A stretch of DNA of 64,000 nucleotides from Gibbula magus (Eukaryota > Mollusca > Gastropoda > Trochida > Trochidae), in assembly GCA_936450465.1 (NCBI GenBank), contig OW388304.1, positions 15,357,061 through 15,421,060 of the forward strand. The letters are read 5' to 3'. The notes under the pieces are model-generated. The model had not been told where the DNA came from, did no database searches, and saw only the letters and a list, made by a program, of their open reading frames with translations. The position numbers and the translations under genes were made by a program. Position 1 is the first letter of the stretch, and each line of letters opens with the position of its first letter. This document shows positions 50,048 to 63,079 of this stretch, one piece after another.

Positions 50048-50168
50048 TTATGTCATGTTTACGACATGAGTGCCTGAATATTATTATTTCCCGAGCGAAA
50101 GCGAGGGATATATATATATATATATATATATTCAGGAACGAGTGTCGTAAATATAGTATGACATAGTC
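50048..50168. repeat. Foldback palindrome about 120 bp
   Basis: TATGTCATGTTTACGACA and TGAGTGCCTGAATAT face their inverses (ATATTCAGGAACGAGTGTCG onward). The centre holds CCCGAGCGAAAGCGAGGG and a (TA)n run. Confidence 0.7.
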
Positions 50169-50555
50169 AGGAATATAATGTTTATTACCAAAACTCTTTT
50201 CTTAGAAAGTCTAATTTGGAAAACACGCTGAATAATATTTGTGAATTATATGATACATATCGAATAAGTAAATTTTAGTAATCATTAAAAAAAAGAATAC
50301 CATTTGTTCTAATTTAAAATATTTTCTGAAAATACTTCACCCAATAGTCCAGGTGTAACATTGGTTTCCGAACTGTTTTCGAAGTGTGATGTGTTGAAAA
50401 ACACAGTGAATCTGGTAATATTTATTATTAAGACTCTATGTTTTTAATTTTGTTAAGGTTACTAAGAACGACATTTTTAATTGCGTTGCAAGAAGCTTTA
50501 ACATTTTCGTCGTTTTATAGCATTATACTATCTTCACTTCTATCCACCTTTAGAG

Positions 50556-50735
50556 TCCCGCACTCACCTCGACCCCTGCAGGCATTCCGAGACTCAGGAC
50601 GTGATTTACGTTCATCTTGCATAATCTCCAGAGTTATCGTTCCTTGGTTATCAAACTCAGCAGCAGTGCGTTTCCACCACAGTGGCGAGGGCCGCCGTTG
50701 CTTCAACAGTACGCTCTTTGTTTGAAGCTAAATAC
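50556..50735 (-). CDS. Candidate internal exon of unknown protein, or repeat fossil
   Basis: On the minus strand, between TATTTAG and GGTCGAG|GTGAGT, one frame reads LQTKSVLLKQRRPSPLWWKR, then TAAEFDNQGTITLEI and MQDERKSRPESRN. It is charged, mixed in composition and unlike simple-sequence shadows. The donor is good, the acceptor weak. The opposite strand is also open, so strand is not certain. No neighbouring exon could be matched in phase. I do not recognise a family. A domesticated or fossil transposon piece is an alternative. Confidence 0.3.
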
Positions 50736-51431
50736 TTATAAAGTTCTTATCACCTCGAATGTCAGTGTTTGGAGTAGCTTAGGAGATCTATATTTAAAAG
50801 CTAAATGTCTTTCGAGGGTGTCTCAAAACGGTGTCGCGCATTTTCAAAAAGCGATGCAAGGAGCTATGATGTAGATACGGGTTATCTGACATCGTTGATT
50901 GCCACTAAACCGAATGGGGAGATTTATCTTCTCTGCTGTCGGCTTTATGTCTCAGTTTCCAAAATACCCATCTCACTGCCTCAACTTCCGTCCATGTCAG
51001 AATTTTTGGCAAATAGACGAGTTTTGAAACTTGTATGTCTCCTGAAATAGTTGTTGAAGCCAAAGTGACATTAAATTCGAACGATTATCATTATTGTTAC
51101 ATTTCGATGTTTATTTTTGAAAACTGCATTTCAATTGAAAATGAAAGATTTTAGTGGGAAATAGTATTGAAACCGGTGTTTTCTGTTATTCATGCCATAA
51201 AGGGGGCAGTAGCACGTTTTATCGCTGAATAAGTCGATGAAATGTGTTTGAAAAATAATGTCACCAATAGTAAAACACCTTTCTCTCTTCGGAAAATCAA
51301 GTTTAAAAATGAGTGTACATGGTTCCGTTAAACCATATCGTTCATCATTCGAAATAATAAAATGTGTTCACAATAAAATTGCCGCCATGAAATTTTTGCT
51401 TTATACGCAACACCGTTATTACCACTACGAA

Positions 51432-51553
51432 TAATTGGTTTATGTAATAAGATGTTTTACCCTCTAAAGTAGATATAAATGATCCAAACTGTCATTATAA
51501 ATGGGAAATTTGAAAAAATAAAATTTACAAAAAACGTCTTACTTCCCCTTTAA
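51432..51553. repeat. Copy of the GAGGGTAAAACAT repeat
   Basis: TGTTTTACCCTCTAAAGT and the following AT-rich 90 bases (ATCATTATAAATG-like, ending CCCTTTAA) match 26,565-26,690. Only one end is seen here. Confidence 0.6.
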
Positions 51554-53903
51554 GTACACTTCATATGATTTTTTATAATCTCGGACAGTATTCGGTAGTG
51601 AATGAAAAGTTAATCAGTTGTAATGTGAACACTATGAGAAAATACTGAACCTTACCTTGTCTGCAAGATTCGTCATTGATATGATTAATCAGGATTGGTA
51701 TAGCACGCAAAATAAATTGAAACTCATGACATAAGTGCACTCTTAGTTCGGCATCGTTTCAATATTCAACACGAAATGTATCCCTCTCTTTTATGATGTG
51801 CTACACATTCATGGTGTAAAGAGGCTTAGTGCCAGTCGAGTAAACCGATATATCGTAACATTTCGTATACTAAGTTATAAAACATGTGTAGTTTTTTTAG
51901 GTTCTGAAGTTTGTTTACACTTCATATTTACAAGTCTTTGAATGTTTTGTAGAAATCGCACGCCTTCTTGTTCTTGTTTCTTTATGTCAATGTTCTGTAT
52001 GTGCTTTTGGCGAAAAAGATTGCTTCTGTTTTAAAATTTTGGTAATAAAATCAAAACCAAGTTTATCGTCAAACTCACAACTGTGTGTGGCTAAATAAAT
52101 AATGTGAACGTGTGTAAGATAATGGCTTATCGTCGATTGTGTTCGAATATTTGTCGTCAAAACAAATGGTCTCAGCTAGAGGTGGCATCATGGGACGCTT
52201 ACCTTTGGTCATCTTTAGAAAGGGGTGTATGTTAATATGTACTGGGTACATCGACAACTTGTGCATTATGATAAAGTCCAGATATGCAAAAAATTGAAAT
52301 ACCACTATTGTCAAACACATTTCTTTTTCTGTGTGTCAACATCTAGTTTGTGTGCATATTTCAATACAAAAATAATAATGTAACAAAATATTTGTGCACA
52401 TGTTGCATTTCATATTTAATAGGGTTGACTGAGACATGTGCAAAAAACGAAAATATTTTTATACAAAAACCGTCACTTTTCATTTTTGATGATGAAAACA
52501 GAGCTCGTCAGCAGCTGTGTGAGGGGCATCTAAACATGCTACAATTGCATACTCTGTGATTTAGCGGTAATCAGTGCCAGTTAGTTATCTCCCCATCGTA
52601 CAGCGCCCTCTGTGATCTGCCTTTTATCTCTCATCACAAGGGGAGATAACTGTTGATCATGCAGTGGTGTGGTATCGTTGATGTTTATCGAGCGAGTCGT
52701 TTGTCGGTTTAAGTTCTTGCGTATACGAACATGTAGATGATAGAATGGTTGTTTCGTAAACTTTTGATGTTTCTTTTACTATGTAACAAAATTCATATTA
52801 ATTTTCCTTTCAAAGGAATTCTGAACAAAATCCGGCTATGGTGCATTTTACCATTTCCCATAGGTATACTAAATTTATATCAAACTCCTTTAACTCTTAA
52901 AGTGCCACTTTTTAATAACTCGTTCAGTGCTAAACCAATGTGGTTAAAAGTGTTCAAAACCGGTATCCATGATAGGATTTTGTGGAGGTTAAATTTCGTT
53001 TGAATTGATAAAGGGTCGACTTCTTCTACTGAGATTATTTGCTGATAACTTTAAGTACTGTTTTTAACTGTTATATATCTTCACAAATCGTTTTTCTCCT
53101 ACCTCAAAACTAGTTTTAGTTTATATATGACTGGCACATTCATCCGCTTACACTGTTCATTTACTTCAACTTTTTTTCTGTTTTCTCCCCATTTGGTATT
53201 TGATTATGATTTGACATGATTAGCTAACTGATCTTGATACTGCACTAGCTTTAGACCATAGCCTGTAGTTTCGAAGGTCTCCATGCAGGCACACAGATAG
53301 TGGTAAGCCAACGTTGATGTATGGTTATCACGACTATCGTCGCACCGAGGCAGCTTGGTAGATCTATTTTCTGGTTATCAAGGGAGTTTTAAAATGGGCT
53401 GTACATGACAACATGCCATTTAGCTAGTCAAGGAACAATATAACATGTGATAGCTTCATAAAACTAATATGACGTTTTCAAAATAATGTGTAAAAAGTTT
53501 GTGAATAACTTGAGGAGACTAAGAGCCCATCTTCTCCATCTGTACGGTTATTGATTAGACTGACATTTAGTCTCAGAAATATGTTTTTTTAATAACCAAC
53601 AACAGTTTGTAAACAATTCAAATAACTATACAAAATGGAACCCTGATGCCTTAATTAGAGCTCAATAATCTAGACTTGCTATAGTTTTCTAGACTGGGTT
53701 GGTCGTCAATTGATTATTTTGATCTAGGGTCTGGATGACAGGCTAGCTTATTGATATGATAGTCTAAATAAGCTTGATAGGGTTTCTAATTTTAATTAGT
53801 CTCCCTTTTGTAATGTTACCTGTTTGCTGTTTGTTAGTTTGAAAACATATTCAGCTAGTTGAAGGAGCTACATGAGAAATGTTGACTGTCAATTTACACT
53901 TTG
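51554..53903. other. Stretch without a gene; one short TIR element
   Basis: No coding exon recognised. At about 52,578-52,655 AGTTATCTCCCC and GGGGAGATAACT face each other around about 50 bases, a miniature inverted-repeat element. Confidence 0.45.
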
Positions 53904-54176
53904 ACTCGCTGTCTTCTTACAATACACAGGGCGTTTATACAGTCAAGATACTCTTATACCCAGACTCTGAAAACAGTAGTTATTCTGAAAATATAGCCAA
54001 TTTTACTAAATATTGAAAAGGAGCCTCTATTTTCTGAAAATCCCTTTTCTGGTAGACTCCTTTTCAATATTTATTAGAATGGTGATAAATTACGAATAAT
54101 TTTGTTCAGAGTCCGGGTATAAGAGTATCTTGACTGTATACATACACGCCCTGTGGATTGTAGGAAGACAGCGAGA
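53904..54176. mobile_element. Long palindromic MITE, relative of 38.4-kb element
   Basis: Arms of about 60 bases (CTCGCTGTCTTCTTAC, TCAAGATACTCTTATACC) surround the shared core AGACTCTGAAAA ... TATTGAAAAGGAGCC ... CTCCTTTTCAATAT ... TTCAGAGTC. The core matches the other two copies, while the outer arms differ. Confidence 0.75.
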
Positions 54177-54316
54177 CGTATAAACATGGTGTAGGACCAG
54201 ACTGTGTACCCTCAGTCGACATCTCAATTACATCTCCTGTCAGAAACCATTTGCACGTCATGTATGCACTTTAAAATCGAGTCTGGTGAATGTTGTATCC
54301 ATTCCAAACATCCAGG

Positions 54317-54501
54317 TAGTCCAGGTAACACTTAGACTCTGAAAAAATAATTTGTATATCTGAAAAGAATATTGAAAACAATATTTGAAAAGGAGCCTTC
54401 TTTTTTAAGTATTGAAAAATCCATTTCTTACAGTCTCCTTATCAATATTTAATAAAATCGTGATATTATATATACTTTTTCAGAGTCTGAGTGTAAGACT
54501 A
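54317..54501. mobile_element. Third copy of the AGACTCTGAAAA MITE
   Basis: Ends TAGTCCAGGTAACACTTAGA and AGTCTGAGTGTAAGACTA. Flanks ACATCCAGG and GCATCCAGG form a nine-base duplication with one mismatch, as at 38.4 kb. Confidence 0.7.
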
Positions 54502-54745
54502 GCATCCAGGCTGCACAGAGGCTTTACATATTTCCTTAGTCATAATCAAAGTTGAAACATGGGAAACCTTTTGAGATTTTATGAATGTGAGCCATATATA
54601 GGTCTTGTGAATAAATGCATCATTGTTAGATTTGAGAAGAGAGAGTGAACAACTGCTATATCATATATATGAAATTCAATTGTGGTCGCTTTCCCTGCTT
54701 TATTGACATTCTTTCATTTCACCTTCTACGTAATAACGATTTTAA

Positions 54746-54750
<5 letters not shown>

Positions 54751-54822
<72 letters not shown>

Positions 54823-54848
54823 CCCCCCCCCCCCCCCAAAAAAAAAAA
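54751..54848. repeat. (TA)n, C16 and A11 simple repeats in a row
   Basis: About 34 TA units, then 16 C, then 11 A, then A-rich sequence to 54,920. Open frames across it are artefacts. Homopolymers like this are prone to assembly error. Confidence 0.9.
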
Positions 54849-55674
54849 CCCCAACAAAACCAAACAAACAAAAAAACAAAAACAAAACAAAACAGACAAT
54901 CAAACCAACAAACAAACAACAAAATGTTACCAAAGAGAGAGAGAGAGAGCATATTTTAAAATGATTTATCTGATAATATCACATGTTTGGAACATTGGTA
55001 TATTTCAACATTGATGCTGCCATCTAATCAAACAAACATTGCATTTTAAGTTATTGAAAAATATAAAAATTATTTCTTATTATGAACTTGCTGTCTTTAT
55101 GTAGTGTCAGTCAAATATTGCATAGAGCTGTATACTTGATTGCATGCATTGTTCAATCAGTATTGATATGTAAGAATAGACATATGGTTTTGTCAATATA
55201 CAGCATTTTGCGTCTGATCTTGTCATTATATTTAGAATACAGGATTTAACGGATATTTGCAAATAGACGGATTCAGTGAACACATATTAATTGTCCAAAA
55301 TACAATATGTTGCGAATGTGACAAGCTATGTATTACACGTTCTGTTACATAGGTTTATACATGTGTACATCGAGCGAACAGGTTGGCAGTATCAGGTTTA
55401 GACAAGGTCTTTATTCATCACGGAAATGAGACGTTACAGCTGTTATGAGTACACAACGACGTGTTTTTAGCGTTATATCCTAATCGATATAGTGACTAAT
55501 GACATATGTATGTAGCAACATAAGTTCATATATTAATTTTGTGATGTACCTGCCTGAAATTGTGTGTTGTAATTATTTGTACCAATAGTTTATGTACAAA
55601 ATATTCTGTAATTGTTAATGCTTCAACCACGAGTGAGTTTGTTAAATGCTTGACTGTTAAATTGTGTCCAGAAA

Positions 55675-55762
55675 ATTTCAGTAATCCGAACATTTCACTA
55701 TCCGAACTTTTTTTGACAAAAAAAACCCCGAAGTGTTCGGATTATCGAGGTCTGACTGTACA
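55675..55762. mobile_element. Pogo/Tigger-like terminal repeat remnant
   Basis: GTGTTCGGATTATCGAGGTC, continuing TGACTGTA, reads in inverse as the TACAGTCAGACCTCGATAATCCGAAC type end known from pogo/Tigger elements. Upstream AATCCGAACATTTCACTATCCGAAC is a second, inverted piece. No transposase nearby. Confidence 0.5.
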
Positions 55763-57289
55763 CTAGTCAACACAAGGTTATATATCGGTTCCGAAGTAGC
55801 ATTGACATAGTTGAAAATATCTGTCAAAACTATTTCATTGTGTCCCTTTCTGTAGTTCAATGCATGTTTAGTTCCTTCATAGATAAACACCAATTGTCAA
55901 TCAAAAATCCTCAAAATAGTCATATTGGATTGAAATGCCCACATAATGATCGCAGATTTAAACAAGTTCAAACCTATAACTCAACCAATTAAGTAGAACA
56001 CTGCTAAAAGCTCTTTAGACCATCACAGTGTATACTCAAATGTAGCACAACGATTGATGATTTAAAGTTTTAAAAAAATGAATTGAAGAAATTATTTTCC
56101 AAGTTCATGAACCGTACTTATTGTAAGTGTAAGAAAGCAAGACTCGAGGTCTCTTCATTGATTATACTATAAGTTAGGCAGGCGGCAGTTCAATATCCTC
56201 TTCGGGAAGCTCAGTTAAACGTTCGACTGCATCAAGGTATTGACGGATGCTATAGTTTTAACTCGAAAATTGATGGGACATAAACGGTGTTTAAAAGGCA
56301 TGATACAAATCTATGAAACTCACGATGTTTTCGTATTACGGAAAAAGGGTGTATAGTCTATAATTCATGTAAATTTCAAAATGTTTCGAACAAAATATTC
56401 TTTTGTGATCCATGACTGATTATGTTATCCAGGAAGTTGTATACACATATTTACACAATTCATATACACATTGTAAGTCCAAGAAAATAAACGTTGACAA
56501 CCTTAGCTTTGTTTGATTGAAGAACTATCTTCCATTAACTAAAGTTTAGTTTATGAGATCCCGGTGACTGGCTGGCACCCATCAAACTTGCTACTTCCAC
56601 AACGGAGCAGACAGTAGAGTGTGTGGGAAAGGTCAGATCAAGGTGAAGGTCATGATAGGTCAGGTCATCCGACGTTATCTCCGGGATACTACTTGTCAGA
56701 CTACATTCAATCAGGTTGATGTTAACTTGAACAGTCGTCCAGTGTCTGCTCAGCCTCACATTCACTTCCGGGTCATGTCAACAACCTCTCACTAGCTTGT
56801 TTGAATGACTCATAGAATGAGAGAAACACCGTTCAGGTGAAGAAATTAGTTTTTTTACCGTCTTGATTGAAATCAGAGGCTGTTCAGACTATGTCTTACA
56901 CTTAAGTTGCCAAGTTCTGGGTTCTTGTGAATCGTATGTCTGATATTACCGGTGATAAACTTTTTAAAGTAAGAATTCGCTTTTATGGCAAATCATGCGA
57001 AAATCCTCTTTGATTTATATCACGAAGTCTCTTTTGCAATACGTTCTAGCTGTATCTGAAGAACGTAATATGTCTTTAATTATATATGTCATATATCATT
57101 ATGAGTGTTGATAGTTCAATAAAATCTTATGATTGAACAGCTGCTGCAAAGTATTCGATTTTCACATCATTCAAACAATAACAGTTACATTTACTGTATT
57201 GATCCACACCAACAGCTATCTGCAACACGTGGCGGGTAAATGACAGAAGATGCCGATGTAAGCAACTATAAGTGTAATAGTATTGAAGT

Positions 57290-57545
57290 GAATCACATGA
57301 CCGATATGACTGACATGAATCACATTCATCAAATGAATGACATGACATAGATGACTGACATGAATCACATGACTAACTTGAATCACATTAATCAAATGAA
57401 TGACATGATTTACATGAATCACATGACATACATGAATCACATGACTAACTTGAATCACATTAATCAAATGAATGACATGATTTACATGAATCACATGACA
57501 TACATGAATCTCATGACATACATGAATCACATGACCGACTGACAT
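57290..57545. repeat. ATGAATCACATGAC-type minisatellite
   Basis: Irregular units of about 9-18 bases (CATGAATCACATGAC, AATGAATGACATGA). A block of about 60 bases is itself duplicated. Frames on both strands (Met/Asn/His- and Val/Ile/His-rich) are shadows. Confidence 0.85.
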
Positions 57546-59374
57546 GGTTACCTTTGAATATGAAATGAATAACAGTATGTTCTAATACCTTAAATTTAAA
57601 TAATCCCTGAATTTGGACCAAGGGGCCTATTTACTTGAAATAAAGATGATGATAAACTAAAGGACAAAATGTAAACAAAATTTTAATTCATCCTATTAAA
57701 AACGTTAACAATACAAAGTTACGAGAATAAACCGAAAAGTACGTTTTATTTCGTTTTAACGGTCCCCCGACATTTCATTTCAGATTCTATTATTAACAGA
57801 CCATTCTAGTGTAAACTTGGTGCTTCATGGCCGAATAACATTATAACAAGGTTTAATTTTAAGTTATCCCCGAAAATTTCATTTCAGATTAAATTAATGA
57901 AAGATCATTCTAAGCGCTAATATGAAACATCCCGTAAGTCTGCCAGGACAGAATAATTATAACATTGCAGTTAGGTGTTGCTAGATTGATAGCAGACTCA
58001 AGCACGCTCGAGAGTCAGTGAGTTCGAGTTCAGTGAGATGCAATCCTGATTGTATTGTTGCTGAACCTATACTGTTGGATGTGATCTTTTTGGTGTTTTT
58101 GTTATAAGATTAATAAGTATATAGTGTATACATTTTGTTTCATGATTAAAATGACTTGAATGCATTGTTCCTTATGTTTTGAAAAAAGATAATGAAAATA
58201 AGGATTGAGAAATGAATTAAGACATTCGCTGAAAGGCATATGATATCCAAGTCTAGTCTACCCCATGTTCTAATTTTCAGTTTCCCTCATGTGTTATGTT
58301 TCACATTATACACCATATGCTTATAATTCTGTATCATCTATCATAAACACATGCCTCTCAATTTATCTAAATGTTAGCAAAAATCATTAGATCATAAATG
58401 TGCATGTGGCAGGCGCGATGTTCTCTTCTGGAACATATATTTAAACCTCTGAGAGAATGGTCTCGTACTCACATCTGTCAGTTTGTGATATGTGTGCTGT
58501 CTCCTCCTTGTCTGGTTTATGCATGTTCTTGATACATAGATGAGTCAGTGAAATACCCGGTATCAAGTTTATCTCATGGCGTATCAGTCGTCCAGTCTAA
58601 ATTCGGTCACATTTGATGAAATGCACTTGCTATTTTACTAATTCCATTGAATATTCTTTTTTTTATCGTATTATGTAGGTTATGTTTTATAATAACAACG
58701 TCAATTTATAGTTACTTTAGCTTGAAGCTTCGATATGGTTTATTAAACCCGTGAATCCCAATATCTCATTTGTTGGTTTGAATGATAAGTCAAATTTGGC
58801 ATATGAAGCACCACGAAAATAGTTGTCTGTTTGTATATATGTATATTTGAACAACATTAATATTAATAATTGATCTGACAAATCTGGAAAATATTATTAT
58901 TCAATCCATATGGTTGTCTGTTCGTAAATGGGTCTACCCTCATTTCACCAAGATTTACAAAGCCTTAAAGCGCACAGTTCACTAACTATCCACTTATCCC
59001 CAACAAGGAAGTGTTACGAAATGTCAGATCATAGTATACGTAAATGGTAAACTTATATTTGAGCAATGAAGTACTGGTGTGTATCAATGATATAAAGTCT
59101 GTGTATCAAGCTACAGTGACGATATCTCATTTTTGTTAGTGGCCAGTGGTGATGTAATAGTATATCGTCACTGGCGTGTAGCCGGAAATACTCAACACTA
59201 TACAAGCAAATGAGAATTTCTTTGTTATATATAAATGTAAAACAAACCCCTTAAATTTCATATTAGAGATGACAATTGCATTTATAATCAATAATGACTT
59301 GAAGTTTGTCAAATACCAGAACATATGACATACCGTACGCGACACTTTTATTCGTTACACTTTCAGAGTAGTAC
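57546..59374. other. Stretch without a recognised gene
   Basis: AT-rich. No splice-bounded coding frame or named repeat was found on either strand. Confidence 0.45.
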
Positions 59375-59454
59375 CAACCATGGTTCGCTAGTTCCAGCCG
59401 TTGCTAGCAGGTTTCACCGCAATGCATAGCCACATGGCGTTGCGGGCTTTCTCT

Positions 59455-59546
59455 CTGCCGTAATACTAGCAGCCGCGATATAAGTGAAATACTCTTGAAA
59501 GCGGCGTTTAACCCCAACTCACCTCACCTCACCTCACCTCACCTTA
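59455..59546 (-). repeat. Molluscan SINE-like tail, reverse copy
   Basis: GAAATACTCTTGAAAGCGGC, then GTTTAACCCCAACTCACC and an (ACCTC)n tail, are the inverse of the 30.1-kb copy. Upstream GCCGTAATACTAGCAGCCGC belongs to the same repeat. Confidence 0.6.
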
Positions 59547-62500
59547 CTCGTAACACCATCACGCAATGTACTCCACATCATTTACTTAATTCAGCTTTGG
59601 AGGATGACACTTCCTCAAACTTCTATTGAAAAATGATATCTTATAAGGTCAAAATACAAAATGTATGTTATGTATAAACGGAAAAGAAAATCAATATCAA
59701 ACTTAGTTTGAAGACAAGTAAAAACTAACATAATTTACACATATCCATTCACCAATCAAACAAATCAAACCCGGAAGCATGTTTCTTGATTCGCAGCTAA
59801 AACAACATTTACGTTACCCCCTGACCTGATATTGGGTGGACATAAACATTGCAATCTGGCACCAAGTCTGCGAGTGTGTGGAGAAGCTCCAGGAATTAAT
59901 TGCAGCATGAATTCCTCATTAGAGACAAGGGTGCCTCGGCTCCAAGCAATCCAACCAATGAAAGGAGCGCACAAGACTCAGCTCCTCACCGCTCCAGATT
60001 CCCTTGATGATTATCAGTAATAGAACATGATGTGGTGGAAGTAAATCTTTCGAATATTTGATTAAAACGGAACTATTAAAATGAAATATGTTCATTTTAT
60101 AATAATACTGGTAGTCGTATTTAGTTTATCATTCACATGTTAGCTTTGATCGAATACCTTCAAATTATCTAGTATCTGAAACTAAGACTATTCGTTTATG
60201 TTTAGATTTTTTTTTTATTAGAATAGGTATTTCTCGATTCGAGACCTGAGCCCAATTTCACAAAGCACTAAGATGATCGTAAGTCACTATGGTAACATGG
60301 GAGTTAAGATTAACCTTATTAAAGGTTGCGTTGTGAAAGGAGCCCCAGTTTGTTATTTATTTAAAGGCTAAAATGGCTTGACGTTATTATTGGGAATGGA
60401 GAGAAAAGTAAATAACACATCAATAAGAGTCAGGGGAACTTGTAACTGTAGTAACTGATTAATGTGGACTTGTATAGACCAGGAAGTAACGGCAGTATCA
60501 ATATAGTACTAGAGCTGGAGTGTCTTGGATTTGTCCAATCAGAGGAAAGATAAGATCCGCTTCCAGGAAGTGGGCGAATATGGTATATGGTATGTATCTT
60601 AACCACTCTTGATTCTTTGTATAATTAGTAGTCATATCATTGGACTGAGATTGGTTGGTTGTATTTAGATTATATGAGAGATATTTAGTCTGTAGCTGAA
60701 GGGCGTCGTAAATTTATTTGATTTGATTTGATGTTTTTTTATCCCTCCTGATTCATGCGTTGATTTAATATCAGTCGTTGAGAAGTTCTAATGGAACATT
60801 AATTGAACATGAAATTTAACGTCTATTTATCCATTTGACTGTCTCTTGTACTATGGTCACACACATCACATAGCATTGTATTTTATAGCTTTATTGAAAA
60901 TAATTATGGATGATCAACTTCTCAAACAGTTGAAATTTATAGAGTAACAAGTTTTTAATTATTTGTAGGCGTCGTATCACAGAAACCTTACACTATTGTG
61001 GCTTAATTATCAGTATTACGAGTGTTCTGTATAAGCATACCTACAGTCTACTATTCTCAGGATCCAAATAGCAAAGGAAGCGGAGACCACTGAAGTTTGA
61101 AGAATAACCGTCGTATCTCGCCATAGCAAGCATCATTTGGTTTTAGTTGTTCTATTTTCACAAGAACCTGGTTCTGTTAAAACGCTTTAGAACCACTTTA
61201 AAGTAGCAGGCAGAACGAGAATAGGTGGTCACGTGACTTTTGACATCACATATACCTGTTTCGTCTGTTGTATACATTTACTTTCGGGACTGGGAGAGTT
61301 TATGACTGAGCGAGCCCACCGACTTTTGTTTTTAACTGTTCGTTACTGCATGCAAATACTGAGCAAGAACAACTGACATAGTGGAAATAGTACATGGGAT
61401 ACTTATAAGTGTTGGTCTTGGTATAATTAGGTTCCTGTCGGTGTATATATATAAGAGTACACAATTAAGGTCACAGGGTGTAGTGATACCTTAAATGCCT
61501 TACAGTTAAGTTCCTAATATTAGTTAAAGGTGATCTTTTAGTAGTAAAATATACTGAGTGAATATGTCATAGTAGAATATACTCAAATGACGTGAAGTAG
61601 TAAATGACAGACATATGTGACTGAATCATGAGTGATTTATGATATAAATATTCGATGTGTTTATTGTCGTTGTAATATTACAGTGGCTCATGTAAATGAT
61701 GTTTGTGGTATTTCAATTCACAACTCTTTTCTCTGTATCTCATGCGCCTCCTACCGGATATGCTGCTAATGCATTTCCTCATCGCGCCTTCTACTCAAAG
61801 GTGATCAGAACAATACGCAATTTATTATTTCACCAAACTTGATAAAAACGCTCATCGTGATCCACTTGTTTAGTAAGATCATTCTAAAAATGTTTTATTG
61901 TGGTTTCTTTATTATTATTTCTTATAATTAGTGCGATAGATGTAAGTTATCGTCCAAACACCTCACAGTGCTGTTACGTCTCTCTTCAACCCTGGGTTGG
62001 TTGTCATCGTGTCCCGTCTGAAGTTCTTCTCTGAACTGGAGTCAGGACACACCACTTTAATCCATCATACAGCACCTACTAATCTAAACGCATAGATAGT
62101 TTTGCTGTAAATAGTTTGTGTAGCCAAAGTACGAAGCGGGGTGTATCGGCTGACCTTTTAAAACCTTCAATCGTTTGGTTCCATCATAAATGATTAAAAT
62201 ATTTGTGAGTACAGATTATAAAAAACTGAATTCGTTTTTAGGTGTTGATTTGACAAAGGGAAGTAACTCTTCGTATGTGACTTATATGCGCATATAGGGC
62301 CTCTGTTGGGCCAAACATCGCCCTGAAATTAACTTACCTACTTATACCTATATAGCTATAGCTACCTATCCACATCTACATGTATTCGCGATCCGGAAAA
62401 TGTTTGATAAGTTATCATCAGAGAGCATCAGTAACGAACTAAATGACCAACCAGCCACAACTCGCTTCTGCACTATATATCTACTATATATATATATATA

Positions 62501-63079
62501 TATATACCTACCCCTGCACACCAAGAACGCAATCTCTACCTGGAACACAAGTATATACAGGTCTGGTGATTAAAGTCTCATTTGGAAATTAGTGCTGGTG
62601 ATGTTTTCCTTCATCAAAGGTGACATCATTTTGATCTTAAAAGTGACGGAACTCGTTATACGCGAAAAGTTAATTAGCATGGGAACGTGAGACGTAATTA
62701 GATGATAAGACCTTTAAAAAAGAGTATATTTAATGAGGAGAACTTGTTAAGAGCCAACAACTGGTAGCTGACACACGTTTCCGCCTTTTTATAAGCCTTT
62801 TTTCCTTATAAAGTTCCAATGCGTGTTTAATATTCAGTACGGTGGTGATTCTGTCTTTCTCTTCCGATCATATAACATTTCTCTGGACTGAACAAAATTG
62901 CTACAAATTAATTATTACAATGAACCTACATAATCAATTAATACGATCGCACTGCAGCGACATCAGTAAGAATAGAGTTGACACGGATATGACATAATAA
63001 TGCAGATGACATAACAATGCTTACCACGAATCAGATGACGTCACAAAGCTATGTGCTCATGAAACCTGTTGCAAGTTTT
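59547..63079. other. Stretch without a confirmed gene
   Basis: A less AT-rich patch at 59,765-60,020 is open on both strands with a CCAAT motif, but no splice partner was found. An arm of the 22.3-kb MITE lies near 60,905. A (TA)n run lies near 62,490. Nothing else is recognised. Confidence 0.4.

Noticed and set aside
54645..54959. Frames across (TA)n and homopolymers
   Set aside because: Tyr/Ile alternation and Pro/Lys runs are translations of simple sequence.
57216..57545. Val/Ile/His- and Met/Asn/His-rich frames
   Set aside because: Shadows of the ATGAATCACATGAC minisatellite.
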